Below, piece by piece: positions 16,166 to 25,961 of a stretch of DNA of 64,000 bases. Position 1 is the first letter of the stretch. Each line of letters opens with the position of its first letter. Position numbers and translations under genes: made by a program. Location: contig NZ_AP018178.1 of assembly GCF_002368195.1 (NCBI RefSeq), forward strand, positions 5,422,145 through 5,486,144. The letters run 5' to 3'. The notes beneath the pieces were generated by a model. That model had not been told where the DNA came from. It did no database searches and saw nothing but the letters and a program-made list of their open reading frames with translations. Origin of the DNA: Calothrix sp. NIES-2100. GTDB lineage: Bacteria > Cyanobacteriota > Cyanobacteriia > Cyanobacteriales > Nostocaceae.

Positions 16166-17620
16166 TTATGCAGACAATACTGGTTTAGCGACTAGCTTGA
16201 GGTTGGCGCTTTCGTTGCTCAATTGTGCAAGGTTAGCAACGGTAGCATCAATATTTTTCTTGGCATCGCCAAACAACATCAAGGTATTTGCCTTGTAGAA
16301 TAGGGGGTTTTCCACTCCGGCGTAGCCACTAGCCATACTGCGCTTCATGACGATAACAGTAGTAGCTTTCCAAACCTCAAGTACTGGCATTCCCGCAATC
16401 GGGCTATTGGGGTTTTCTAAAGCGCTGGGGTTAACGGTGTCATTCGCACCAATCACCAATACTACATCAGTCTCAGTGAAATCCTCATTGATTTCATCCA
16501 TCTCTAAAACGATGTCGTAGGGTACTTTCGCTTCTGCTAACAGCACGTTCATGTGTCCCGGCATCCGACCGGCTACAGGATGGATACCAAAGCGAACTTT
16601 AATACCGCGAGTGCGCAGTCGTTTGACAATTTCTGAAACTCCATGTTGTGCTTGCGCTACTGCCATACCATAGCCAGGAACAATGATTACACTCTTGGCA
16701 CGGCAGAGAATTTCCACTGTGTCTTCCACTGTGGTGGAGTTAACTGTACCCTCTGGCTGTGCGCCATCAACAGCAGTTGCAGTACTTGTCTGAGCGCCAA
16801 AGCCTCCTAAAATAACGCTGATGAAGGAACGGTTCATGGCTTTGCACATGATGTAGCTGAGGATCGCCCCGCTACTACCTACCAAAGCACCGGTAATGAT
16901 CAACAAATCGTTGGATAACATGAACCCAGCAGCAGCAGCAGCCCATCCAGAGTAGCTGTTCAGCATAGAAATCACCACCGGCATATCAGCACCGCCAATG
17001 GCCATTACCAGATGAATGCCCAAGACTGCGGCAATTGCAGACATGATTAATAAAGGTTGCAGTCCAGCGATCCCCGCTGTACCAATAAACTGACTACCAA
17101 GCCAGATGGAAGCTGCAAGGATAGTCAAGTTCAATAAGTGCCGTCCAGGGAGAAGTACAGGTTTGCTGGTGATGATCCCCCTGAGTTTACCAAAGGCAAC
17201 GATGGAACCTGTAAAGGTGATTGCACCAATAAATACACCAATAAATATTTCTATTTGGTGGATTGTCGATTCTACAGAAGTGAGCGATGGCGTTTCTTGG
17301 AGATAATTGGCAATTCCCACGAGAACTGCGGCTGCACCCACAAAACTATGCAGAATTGCCACTAATTCTGGCATGGCTGTCATCGCTACCCGCGCCGCGA
17401 CAATCGCACCAATCACGGCTCCGGGGATCGCAACTGCGGCCAAGGTGCCGTAAGCATTTGTATTTAAGGTGAGTGCGGTAGCCCCAAAGGCAATTACCAT
17501 GCCCACAATCCCATAGACGTTGCCTTTGCGGGCTGTTCCCTGATCGGATAGCCCCCCCAAGCTGAGAATGAAGAGGGCGCTAGCCACAATATACGCTACT
17601 GTCAGTAAGTTGTTTGACAT
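16166..17620 (-). CDS. pntB: Proton-translocating NAD(P) transhydrogenase subunit beta PntB
   Basis: Membrane subunit of the pyridine nucleotide transhydrogenase, which couples proton movement to hydride transfer from NADH to NADP+. The 484 residues show about nine hydrophobic helices in the first 270 residues, then the soluble NADP-binding domain III (IIVPGYGMAVAQAQHGV, GIHPVAGRMPGHMNVLLAEA, VIGANDTVNPSA, MKRSMASGYAGVENPLF), all canonical. It starts 9 nt after the pntA stop with AGGAAAT as ribosome binding site. It forms a two-gene operon with pntA. Confidence 0.97.
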   Translation of the reverse strand: MSNNLLTVAYIVASALFILSLGGLSDQGTARKGNVYGIVGMVIAFGATALTLNTNAYGTLAAVAIPGAVIGAIVAARVAMTAMPELVAILHSFVGAAAVLVGIANYLQETPSLTSVESTIHQIEIFIGVFIGAITFTGSIVAFGKLRGIITSKPVLLPGRHLLNLTILAASIWLGSQFIGTAGIAGLQPLLIMSAIAAVLGIHLVMAIGGADMPVVISMLNSYSGWAAAAAGFMLSNDLLIITGALVGSSGAILSYIMCKAMNRSFISVILGGFGAQTSTATAVDGAQPEGTVNSTTVEDTVEILCRAKSVIIVPGYGMAVAQAQHGVSEIVKRLRTRGIKVRFGIHPVAGRMPGHMNVLLAEAKVPYDIVLEMDEINEDFTETDVVLVIGANDTVNPSALENPNSPIAGMPVLEVWKATTVIVMKRSMASGYAGVENPLFYKANTLMLFGDAKKNIDATVANLAQLSNESANLKLVAKPVLSA

Positions 17621-17629
17621 AATTTCCTG

Positions 17630-19216
17630 CTATTTTTGGAACATTTTGAGCATACGTTGGGTGACTAGGAACCCACCGGAAATGTTAATCGTTCCCACGA
17701 AAATGGCGATCGCTCCTAGAATACTGGTCGATAAGTTGGATGCTCCAGATATTTGCAACATCCCGCCAATAATGATGATGCCGCTAATGGCGTTAGTAAC
17801 GCTCATCAGTGGTGTGTGTAAAGCTGGTTTCACATTCCAAATTACTTGCCAACCAACAAAGCAGGCGAGGACAAAGACGATGAAGTGAGAGAGGAATTCT
17901 GAGGGCGCATTCATGCCGATCCCAACTAAAGCTGCACCAACTAACAGCAGCCAGATCAAGTTACTCCCACCTTTGGCGGAACTCTTCATTGGGGCGGTAG
18001 CGGTTGTTAATACTGGCTCCGGCTCTTTTTGGGTTTCTTGCTTTGCGCCAACCGGCTGTGGTGTTACCTCTACTTTTTTCTCCACCTTTGGTGGCGGATA
18101 AGTAATACCGCCAGCATGAGTAACTAAAGCACCTCTAATTACTTCATCTTCAAGATTGACTGTGAAATTTTTAGCCCCTCCCATTTCTTCCAGCAGATGG
18201 CAAAGATTGTTACCGTAAAGCTGACTTGCTTGTTGTGCCATCCGGCTGGGTAGATCGGTCAAACCTACTATCGTTACTCCTTTGTGACGATAGACTTCAC
18301 CAGGGTGAGTACAAGCACAATTACCACCTTGCTCTGCTGCCAAATCGACAATTACAGACCCTTCTTTCATGCTCTCAACCATTTCCTGGGTAATCAGCAC
18401 AGGTGCTTTCTTACCGGGGATCAGGGCTGTGGTGATAATGATGTCAACTTCTTGCGCTTGCTCTGCAAACAGTTCCATCTCCGCCTTGATGAATTCGTCG
18501 CTCATCACCTTGGCGTAGCCGCCTTCACCACTACCATCTTCGGCAAAGTTGAGTTCGAGAAATTCTGCGCCTAGGCTTTGTACTTGCTCTTTGACAACCA
18601 AGCGGGTATCAAATGCCCGGACAATTGCACCCAATCCGTTAGCAGTACCGATCGCGGCTAATCCCGCTACACCCACACCAATGATCAACACCTTGGCTGG
18701 CGGTACTTTTCCCGCTGCGGTAATCTGACCGTTAAAGAAGCGTCCAAAATTGTTAGCCGCTTCAATCACCGCCCGATAGCCGGCGAGGTTGGCCATTGAA
18801 CTTAAAGCATCCAGTTTTTGCGCCCGACTGATGCGGGGGATCGCATCCATCGCCAATACTGTAGCTTTGCGTTCTACTAGTTTTTGTAACAGTTCTGGAT
18901 TTTGGGCAGGCCAGATAAAACTGATCAGCTTGCCTCCCTCGCGCAGCAACTCTGTTTCATGTTTACCTAGTTCTGGGTGCATTTGGGGTGCACGCACCTT
19001 GAGTACGATATCTGCCTGGGACCATAGAGTTGCAGCATCTGGAACAATCTGACATTTGGCTTGGGTGTAAGCATCATCCGCAAAATTTGCGCCACAACCC
19101 GCATTGCTTTCCAAAATTACATCAAAACCAAGCTTTTGCAACCGTTTGGCTGTTTCTGGCGTGGCTGCTACACGCTGTTCACCAGGGTAGACTTCCTTTG
19201 GGATACCAATCTTCAT
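17630..19216 (-). CDS. pntA: NAD(P) transhydrogenase subunit alpha PntA
   Basis: NAD(H)-binding and membrane-anchoring subunit of transhydrogenase. Residues 1-380 form domain I (MKIGIPKEVYPGEQRVAATP; Rossmann motif VLIIGVGVAGLAAIGTANGLGA; IITTALIPGKKAPVLI). A linker rich in Pro, Lys and Glu (about 385-425) leads to four hydrophobic helices. The 528-residue single chain combines what some bacteria split into PntAA and PntAB. The start has AAGGAAA upstream. First gene of the pntA-pntB operon. Confidence 0.97.
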   Translation of the reverse strand: MKIGIPKEVYPGEQRVAATPETAKRLQKLGFDVILESNAGCGANFADDAYTQAKCQIVPDAATLWSQADIVLKVRAPQMHPELGKHETELLREGGKLISFIWPAQNPELLQKLVERKATVLAMDAIPRISRAQKLDALSSMANLAGYRAVIEAANNFGRFFNGQITAAGKVPPAKVLIIGVGVAGLAAIGTANGLGAIVRAFDTRLVVKEQVQSLGAEFLELNFAEDGSGEGGYAKVMSDEFIKAEMELFAEQAQEVDIIITTALIPGKKAPVLITQEMVESMKEGSVIVDLAAEQGGNCACTHPGEVYRHKGVTIVGLTDLPSRMAQQASQLYGNNLCHLLEEMGGAKNFTVNLEDEVIRGALVTHAGGITYPPPKVEKKVEVTPQPVGAKQETQKEPEPVLTTATAPMKSSAKGGSNLIWLLLVGAALVGIGMNAPSEFLSHFIVFVLACFVGWQVIWNVKPALHTPLMSVTNAISGIIIIGGMLQISGASNLSTSILGAIAIFVGTINISGGFLVTQRMLKMFQK

Positions 19217-19511
19217 TGGGGTTTTCCTTTTGATTTAGCTGAGTTCCCCGAATAATGGGAGGGATTAGGGAGTAGGGGCAGAGGGGCTAGGGGCAGAGGA
19301 GATGAGGGGGGATGAGGGAGACAAGGAGGACAAGGGAGACAAGGAAGACAAATGACTATTGCCCAATGCCCAATGCCCTGTTTGGCCAATGCCCAATCTT
19401 TATGCAAGTTAATCTCGGAATCCTGAGAGCGCAAAGGGGTTGGAAAAAACCGGATTCTAGTGTCTCTTTTAATCTGGTGCTAGTAGCGATCGCCTCTAGC
19501 CGGAGGTTTAT

Positions 19512-19742
19512 ATGTTACACCAACCTCACAAATACTCTGAAATTAATTTTGGGACGCCAATCGCACGCCACTTACGGGAATCAAAGCTTGGATGCCTTGG
19601 GCACAAAGCCTTTCAGGTATCTACAGCCTTAGCTGCTCCAACAACCCTTATTAACAAAGTGTCCTTGCTTTTTGCCTCCCCTACTCCGGTTGTATCTTTT
19701 TTTGGGTTCGATTACTTCTCTTCAACATACTATTTACTCTAG
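19512..19742 (+). CDS. Doubtful 76-residue ORF
   Basis: Starts ATGTTACACCAACC after a good GGAGG 6 nt upstream (19502-19506), so a ribosome could use it. The product (MLHQPHKYSEINFGTPIARH...) has a hydrophobic C-terminal half but no recognisable domain. It is isolated in a repeat-rich gap. It may be a real orphan or a relic. Confidence 0.25.
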   Translation: MLHQPHKYSEINFGTPIARHLRESKLGCLGHKAFQVSTALAAPTTLINKVSLLFASPTPVVSFFGFDYFSSTYYLL

Positions 19743-20126
19743 TGTATTGTATCTATCATTGTATTAATTCTTCATAACGTTTGTGTAAATTATTAGCCGC
19801 TAAAATTTGTGGCAATCTTAATGTTTGAAAAATCAAGGTTTTTGTTAACTCGAAGCTAATTTATAGAAGCTCGAGAGTTACTTTATCAAGAACATATGAC
19901 ATCTCAGTTCAAAATAAATTATGCCTAGTTATTTTGGCGCATTTGTATGCTATTTACTCGCTTCGTGTGTCAGTTGTCAGTTGTCAGCTTCTTGTTTTTG
20001 ATGGCATTTTAATACTCTATCTTCTTTTGGAGTAAGTGCTTTGCAAGAGTTTCACTCCTTGTTGCCAGTAAAGTTTTTTTTTATAATTTTTTAACAATTC
20101 CTTTGCTTTTACCCTACTAGTGACAA

Positions 20127-20157
20127 AATCTCCGATTTCTGTAGTTGGAGATTTTTA
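20127..20157. terminator. Orphan terminator-like hairpin
   Basis: Arms AAAATCTCC (20127-20135) and GGAGATTTT (20148-20156) pair perfectly around a 13-nt loop and are followed by TT. No clear gene ends just upstream on the plus strand. Confidence 0.45.
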
Positions 20158-20765
20158 ATTTTGCTAAATATAGTTTAAAACTTGGATTTTGTATTTTATT
20201 TTAAATTCTGAATTTTAAATGTTTTTCAAGACTTGTTAACTTAACTTTACATCAGGATGTAATATTTAATAGAGAAACTGATTCACTGAAAAAAACCCAG
20301 AGGACAATACATGAAAAAAAGACAAGGGGATGAGGGAAATGCCCAATACGCAATGCTCCAATTTTTATTTTCCCAGAGTTAAAAAAGCGTTAAAGAATGC
20401 GATCGCATTTCCTAACGAGAAGATTTGCAGGTAGCTTATTTGACATTACCCCTAACCCCTCCCCCGCTTGCGGTGGAGAGATAAAGAGCAGCTTTTTATA
20501 CTGAGGGGAATGAGGGGGGTAAAAAAACTCTGATACCAGAACTGCGATCGGACTCGATGCTTGTTGAAGTGTAACCTCACCAGCTTTGAGAAGCAGCATG
20601 ATGCTTTGACAGCTGCAACTGGTAAGAGGATGATCGAAGCGATCGCGCGTTACAGTATTAGTCAGAAAAACTCTCCGTCACATAGGGTTTACCTGTAGCT
20701 AAGTCTGATGAATACAAAGAGAAAAATAATTAGAGGATTGGGTATTTTAGTTCGTATAGTTTAAG

Positions 20766-21602
20766 TTATCGTCTGTCTAACCAAGCCTGTAAATCAGCCA
20801 AACTGGTAAAATCTAACAATGCTTCGCTCAAATCTTCCAGAACAGGCAAAGGTAAATCAGCAATTGACGAACGCATTTCCCCTGGAAGTTCTGCAAACCG
20901 CTTAGTTAGTTGTCGAATAACGAGGTTAAATGTTGCTTCTTCTCGCCCTTCCTCCTTGATTTCTCGGTAAACTCGCGTTTGCTTGAGTGTGATGTCTAAC
21001 ATTGACTCTACCTCCCTTCTGCTTAATTGTTCAAATTTGTACACCATAATTGTCGTAATCATCTCTATTATGGCGCGACTTGCTTGTTCAGTTACTTCTT
21101 GACTAGTTCTTGTTAACAAATACTTGGCTGCTGCTGGTGCTTGTTCTTCTTCTACCGTAGTGAGTACCATCAGCGCTACCCATAAAGGTAACTGACGAAT
21201 ATCTCCTAATTCATCCAAATACACTCTATGCACTTGTCCACCGTTCAGTAATGAGCGATGGGGATTAATATCATTTTGTTCGATATTGCGTGATGGATAA
21301 ATTATAACTGCTTGCCAATCGCTAAATCTGGCACGATTACGATAGAAATATAGTGAAGATTCTGCAAATAATCTTTCGTAAAGCTGTTCATCTTTTTGAA
21401 ACTGTACTTCACAAAAATATACAACTCCAGCACCTTCATTGTCAGGTGGAAGAAATACTCCATCAATCTCAAATGTAGGTTCTTTGACAGCTACTGAATC
21501 AAATCGATAAGCTTCTGCATTAGTCGGCGGTGTTGCTAGTAATTGAAACAACAGGTTAGGAAATTGTTGAAACAGTTTATAAAAGATTGAATCTCGACGC
21601 AT
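20766..21602 (-). CDS. Rpn/DUF2887-type putative nuclease (PD-(D/E)XK-like)
   Basis: 278-residue protein of the cyanobacterial DUF2887/Rpn-like family. The N-terminus MRRDSIFYKLFQQFPNLLF, the FEIDGVFLPPD segment and VVYFCEVQFQKD give the E-x-Q/K pattern of the PD-(D/E)XK nuclease core; FSDWQAVIIYPSRNIEQ follows. The C-terminal QLTKRFAELPGEMRSSIADL plus LADLQAWL is the short DUF4351-like tail. Such genes are multicopy in Nostocales and linked to mobile DNA. Its own role is unknown. Confidence 0.8.
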   Translation of the reverse strand: MRRDSIFYKLFQQFPNLLFQLLATPPTNAEAYRFDSVAVKEPTFEIDGVFLPPDNEGAGVVYFCEVQFQKDEQLYERLFAESSLYFYRNRARFSDWQAVIIYPSRNIEQNDINPHRSLLNGGQVHRVYLDELGDIRQLPLWVALMVLTTVEEEQAPAAAKYLLTRTSQEVTEQASRAIIEMITTIMVYKFEQLSRREVESMLDITLKQTRVYREIKEEGREEATFNLVIRQLTKRFAELPGEMRSSIADLPLPVLEDLSEALLDFTSLADLQAWLDRR

Positions 21603-21763
21603 GAAGTATTATTTGCAATCTGTATTAGCCATCTTACAAAGTTTTTAGATACAGAGTTAAGTAACTGCAAAATTTTGACATAAAACAGTTTTATATGAAT
21701 ATTTACAGAGTTTTTTATGTGAGGAGAAGCTCTAGAACATTTAAACCGCTATTGATTCAACAA

Positions 21764-23116
21764 TCATAAAAACCCTGCTGACTCATACAAGCGTTTGAGC
21801 ATGGCGGTAATCTTCACACCATAATCTAAATCTGCTGACCAGCGCCCTGATAACTGATCGATTAAGGGAGCAATACCACGGGTGACAAAACGAAACCGGG
21901 GATCGACAACATCGTTCACCAAAGGTTCTAAACTGGCGTAAGCTTTTAAATGTTGGATGTGCGCTCTCACACCAATTCTGGCACTTTCAAAAGATGCTGC
22001 TTGTGCACTACCGCCAATTGTACCTAAACCAGCAAAGTTATTTTGTACTGGTGTAATATCACCACCAAAGCGTAAAAATCCGGTTTCAACACACATTTGA
22101 CAAAAAGCAATATCGTAGTTGATCCCCTCTGTACTCGCTTCTTCTCGATAAAGTTTTGGGATGTCGGGAAATTGCACTAAACCATTTTCATTATTGTTTT
22201 TCAGAAATCGCTGTAATTGGTCTTCTGAAGTATTACCATTCGATACAATGCGGTCAAATTGACCAGGGCAAACTACTAAAATTGACCGCAAATTTACAGT
22301 GCGAGTTGCAGAATCCCAGCCAACAGAAACATTAAAATCTCGCAGTTCAACTGCTTTGACATATACTACTTTATGATAGGTAATTCGGCGAACTTCTGGG
22401 ACTTTTGATAAGTCAACGCGTAAGCGGTCTGCCAAATCAATGGGAATGTAAGCGTTGCCATTAATTAATATCCCTTGTTCTGAGTATTTTTGCCCGTTAA
22501 TATTAATATTAATTGGTGGATAACTTGGTTCTGGGGGAGTTCCTTGATTAGGATCGATCGCCCGACTCCAAGAAGCCAATCCATCAGCAATTCCCAAAGC
22601 AAAATCGCGACGACGATTTTGGAGTAAAGAACGGTCTTCCGGACTACTGAGGAAACCTACTTGCATTAACAAAGAAGCGATCGCAGTCTGTCTGCAAAAT
22701 ACCAACTTACCCAATCCAGTATCGCTATCAGGCTTGACTCCCCGATTCGGTAACTGGGGTACACGGCGCAACAGTCCTAAAAGTAAAAGTTCCGCATTGC
22801 TTTTACGTTGATTATTGCTGGCAATATAGAACACACTAGCCCCCCGCACACTAGGACTACTAGCTGCATCAGCGTGAATTTCTAACGCCACATCAGTCGA
22901 ACGACCACGGGAATTGATCCAGGCGATAGTATTGGCTGCACTCAGGTCATCGGGAACTGCTAAAACTTCAAAATTACGCGCTCGCAATTCGGTTACAATC
23001 AAATCCCGCAACAGAATCATTTCTTTAGCCTCTGTTGTCCCGCCTGCGATCGTCCCTGGATCAATTCCCCCAGTTTCTTTGCCTCCGTGAGCAGCAGAAA
23101 TAAAAATACGCCCCAT
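21764..23116 (-). CDS. N-acetylmuramoyl-L-alanine amidase with C-terminal glucosaminidase-like domain
   Basis: Two-module peptidoglycan hydrolase. Residues 1-185 are an Amidase_3 domain: zinc ligands in SAAHGG, a following acidic residue and LEIHADA, and the catalytic Glu region as QVGFLSSPEDR. The middle (about 205-285) is a copper-amine-oxidase-N-like beta region (GQKYSEQGILINGNAYIPI). Residues about 300-450 resemble a GH73 N-acetylglucosaminidase (FCQMCVETGFLRFGG, NNFAGLGT). No signal peptide is visible, so export is unclear; septal or lytic roles are possible. 450 residues, divergent from dnaG. Confidence 0.83.
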   Translation of the reverse strand: MGRIFISAAHGGKETGGIDPGTIAGGTTEAKEMILLRDLIVTELRARNFEVLAVPDDLSAANTIAWINSRGRSTDVALEIHADAASSPSVRGASVFYIASNNQRKSNAELLLLGLLRRVPQLPNRGVKPDSDTGLGKLVFCRQTAIASLLMQVGFLSSPEDRSLLQNRRRDFALGIADGLASWSRAIDPNQGTPPEPSYPPINININGQKYSEQGILINGNAYIPIDLADRLRVDLSKVPEVRRITYHKVVYVKAVELRDFNVSVGWDSATRTVNLRSILVVCPGQFDRIVSNGNTSEDQLQRFLKNNNENGLVQFPDIPKLYREEASTEGINYDIAFCQMCVETGFLRFGGDITPVQNNFAGLGTIGGSAQAASFESARIGVRAHIQHLKAYASLEPLVNDVVDPRFRFVTRGIAPLIDQLSGRWSADLDYGVKITAMLKRLYESAGFL

Positions 23117-23258
23117 CTTCAGTATTTCCTCTTGTAAGAATCAGTCTAAGCAATCCTGTATATCATTCTTGGTTGAGCAACAACAATATAATAGCCATCA
23201 GGAGTCCTTGATCATTTGTCCTTTGTTATTTCTCCCAAGTTTTTGCAGAAAACAGCCC

Positions 23259-23358
23259 CAAGGAAAAAGAAGGGGGATGAGGGGACAAGGGGGACAAGGG
23301 GGACAAATGACAAATGACAAATGACAAATGACAAATGACAACTGACAACTGACAAAAT
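23259..23358. repeat. Low-complexity and heptamer repeats directly upstream of dnaG
   Basis: GGGGGATGAGGGGACAAGGG units (23272-23304) run into six or more TGACAAA/TGACAAC heptamers (23305-23355) that end 4 nt before the dnaG ATG. No Shine-Dalgarno sequence remains. Confidence 0.85.
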
Positions 23359-25287
23359 ATGTACATCCCTCGCTTGCACCCAGATACAATTGAAGAAGTT
23401 AAACAACGCGCTGATATTGTAGATGTCGTCTCTGAGTACGTAGTTTTACGCAAGCGCGGTAAAGATTTTGTGGGTTTATGCCCGTTCCATGATGAGAAAA
23501 CCCCTAGCTTTACTGTCAGTCAGACTAAGCAGATGTACTTTTGCTTTGGCTGTCAAGCAGGGGGAAATGCAATTAAGTTTTTAATGGACTTGTCCAAGCG
23601 TTCCTTTGCGGAAGTGACTCTAGATTTAGCTAGGCGTTACCAAGTACCTGTACAAACCCTGGAACCTGAGCAAAGACAAGAATTGCAACGACAGATATCT
23701 TTGCGCGAACAGCTATATGAAGTTCTCGCTTCGACAGCGCAATTTTATCAACACGCCCTGAGACAATCTCTAGGACAAAAAGCATTACAGTATCTCAAAA
23801 GCGATCGCCTCCTTCAAGAAGAGACAATACAGCAGTTTGGCTTAGGTTATGCGCCCGCAGGCTGGGAAACACTCTATCGTTATCTGGTAGATAGTAAACA
23901 CTACCCAGTGCAACTAGTAGAAAAAGCCGGATTGATTAAACCCCGCAAAGAAGGGGGCGGTTATTATGATGTGTTTCGCGATCGCCTAATGATTCCCATC
24001 CGTGACATCCAAGGGCGGGTAATTGCTTTTGGTGGGCGAACCCTCACCGATGAACAACCAAAGTATCTTAACTCCCCAGAAACCGAGCTTTTTAGTAAAG
24101 GTAAAACCCTCTTCGCCCTCGATCAAGCCAAAGGAGGGATTTCCCAACTCGATCAAGCTGTGGTAGTAGAAGGATATTTTGATGCGATCGCTCTCCACTC
24201 GGCGGGGATTAATAATGCGATCGCTTCTTTGGGTACAGCCTTAAGTTTAGAACAAGTCAAGCTGGTATTACGCTATACCGAATCAAAACAGTTGGTTCTC
24301 AACTTTGATGCTGATAAAGCGGGAAATAATGCCGCCGAAAGAGCGATCGGTGAAATTGCCGAACTCGCTTATATGGGCGAAGTCCAGCTAAAGATTCTCA
24401 ACATCCCCGATGGGAAAGATGCCGATGAGTACTTGCATAGTCATAGCCCAGACGACTATCGCCAACTCTTAACTAATGCGCCCCTATGGCTCAATTGGCA
24501 GATTGAGCAAATTACCAAAGACCGTGATTTAAAACAGGCTACAGATTTTCAGCAAGTAACCCAAAGCATAGTAAAATTACTTAAAAATATAGTTAACAAC
24601 GATACCAAAAATTATTATATATCTTATTGCGCCGAAATCCTCAGCTTAGGAGATAGCAGACTAATTCCGCTACGAGTCGAAAATTTGCTGACTCAGATTT
24701 CTCCTCCTAACAGCTACTCTCAACCGATACCAATCAAGAGAAAATCGGAGAATAATAAAACTTCCCAGAGTTCATTTGCTGCTAGCGAACGCGGTTTGTT
24801 AGAACGCGCAGAAGGCTTATTATTGCGGATTTACCTACATTGTCCTGAACAGCGCCAAGCTATTTTCAACGCATTAGAAGAAAGAGACTTACAATTTAGC
24901 CTTTCCCATCACCGCTTTTTGTGGCAAAAGATTTTAGAGTTACCTACACAGCAAGTAGACTTAATTTCAAATTTGCAAGATAGATATTTAGAATTATCTG
25001 AAGATTTGAGTTTAGTGTCGCATGTGTTTCATTTGAATGAGAAAAGTAAGACAGATGATATACTGCGTACTCCTCAACTTGTTCAGGCGGCGATCGCTTG
25101 TATGGAACTAGTTATGTGTGAAAAGCGCTATCGTCACTTTGAGGAACTATGGACACAATCTGATGAAAAAGCCGAACCAGATCTATATGAATATTATGGT
25201 ACAAAGTTTATAGAAGAAAAACAGCGGTATCTCAAATTAAACGCACAGCGGAATTTTTCTATAGAAGAAGTGCTGAAATATGCTTAG
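23359..25287 (+). CDS. dnaG: DNA primase DnaG
   Basis: Synthesises RNA primers at the replication fork together with the replicative helicase. The 642 residues have the CHC2 zinc finger (CPFHDEKTPSFTVS with CFGC), the primase core (LARRYQVPVQ; GGRTLTDEQPKYLNSPET) and the TOPRIM acidic motifs VVVEGYFDAIAL and NFDADKAGNNAAERA. The C-terminal helicase-binding region (about 470-642) is divergent, as usual. The ATG at 23359 gives the canonical start of the zinc finger domain. The leader is made of heptamer repeats. Confidence 0.97.
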   Translation: MYIPRLHPDTIEEVKQRADIVDVVSEYVVLRKRGKDFVGLCPFHDEKTPSFTVSQTKQMYFCFGCQAGGNAIKFLMDLSKRSFAEVTLDLARRYQVPVQTLEPEQRQELQRQISLREQLYEVLASTAQFYQHALRQSLGQKALQYLKSDRLLQEETIQQFGLGYAPAGWETLYRYLVDSKHYPVQLVEKAGLIKPRKEGGGYYDVFRDRLMIPIRDIQGRVIAFGGRTLTDEQPKYLNSPETELFSKGKTLFALDQAKGGISQLDQAVVVEGYFDAIALHSAGINNAIASLGTALSLEQVKLVLRYTESKQLVLNFDADKAGNNAAERAIGEIAELAYMGEVQLKILNIPDGKDADEYLHSHSPDDYRQLLTNAPLWLNWQIEQITKDRDLKQATDFQQVTQSIVKLLKNIVNNDTKNYYISYCAEILSLGDSRLIPLRVENLLTQISPPNSYSQPIPIKRKSENNKTSQSSFAASERGLLERAEGLLLRIYLHCPEQRQAIFNALEERDLQFSLSHHRFLWQKILELPTQQVDLISNLQDRYLELSEDLSLVSHVFHLNEKSKTDDILRTPQLVQAAIACMELVMCEKRYRHFEELWTQSDEKAEPDLYEYYGTKFIEEKQRYLKLNAQRNFSIEEVLKYA

Positions 25288-25308
25288 TATAAGCATCAAA
25301 TATTGATG

Positions 25309-25439
25309 TAAGTAGGTGGGCGCTAAAAAACACAACTAAATTAAGAAATGTAAATCGTTTAAAAGTTTATATTCTTCAAAGCGTTTCTGCTGCTTTACAT
25401 AAGTTTAGGTAGTTCGGTTTAATTGTGCCTACCTACTTA
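25309..25439. repeat. MITE-like element with TA-flanked terminal inverted repeats
   Basis: Left end TA-AGTAGGTGGGC (25309-25321) and right end GCCTACCTACT-TA (25427-25439) form 11-bp inverted repeats with one G/A mismatch, flanked by TA on both sides. The 131-bp AT-rich interior has no gene. TA duplication and size fit an IS630/Tc1-mariner-derived MITE such as those described in Anabaena and Nostoc; identity to a named family is not verified. Confidence 0.65.
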
Positions 25440-25491
25440 TCACATTTTCGGTGGATAATAAATTAAGTTAATACTTGATTTTGAAACTTCT

Positions 25492-25950
25492 ATGGATGCT
25501 GATTCAAAATTCTTTCTATTGTTTGGTTCGATATTTGCTGGTGTAGGCAGTATATTTGCTGTCACAGGCATTATCTTTGTCATCAATACTCATTCTTTTG
25601 TCAGCACGGCAGAATCTATACAAGGAAATGTAATTGATTTAAAGTTACGTTCATCAACTGATAGTAAAGGTCGCTCCTCTTCTGCTTACTATCCAGTCGT
25701 TAAATTTACTCCAAGTTCGGGTGAAACCATTATATTTGAATCCAATACAGGTAGTAGTCCACCAGCATTTAGTAAAGGTCAGCAAGTAGAAGTTTTATAC
25801 AATCCTAAACAGCCAAATTCTGCCATGATTAATTCTTGGCTTGAGCTATGGTTTTTACCGGGTATGTTTGCTGGTATGGGGTCAATTTTCGTGCTTATTG
25901 GAGGAGTTGCACTATTTCAACCTTTGCGGAGGCTAATAAGTTTTAAGTAA
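25492..25950 (+). CDS. DUF3592-type two-helix membrane protein
   Basis: 152-residue protein with one hydrophobic helix near each end (about 8-33 and 120-145) enclosing a soluble domain: GNVIDLKLRSSTDSKGRSSS, YYPVVKFTPSSGETIIFESN, PAFSKGQQVEVLYNPKQPNS. This arrangement is typical of DUF3592. Function unknown. It is convergent with the next gene, whose stop is 11 nt away. Confidence 0.8.
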   Translation: MDADSKFFLLFGSIFAGVGSIFAVTGIIFVINTHSFVSTAESIQGNVIDLKLRSSTDSKGRSSSAYYPVVKFTPSSGETIIFESNTGSSPPAFSKGQQVEVLYNPKQPNSAMINSWLELWFLPGMFAGMGSIFVLIGGVALFQPLRRLISFK

Positions 25951-25961
25951 TTTTAAATTAT

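Larger units (their letters stand above)
19217..20765. other. 1.5-kb gap with low-complexity repeats, a hairpin and no firm gene
   Basis: 19258-19360 holds purine-rich GGGGCAGAG/GGACAAGGA repeats and 19357-19398 the AATGCCC heptamer. A possible small ORF is at 19512-19742. TGTCAGT heptamers lie at 19970-19988 and a hairpin at 20127-20157. Around 20443-20520 there is a fragment related to the CCCCTAACCCCTCCCC palindromic repeats seen elsewhere in the window, and several HIP1 sites. No other coding potential was convincing. Confidence 0.5.

Noticed and set aside
17630..19216. Separate PntAA and PntAB genes
   Set aside because: The frame is continuous through the linker and the four C-terminal helices, so this is one fused subunit.
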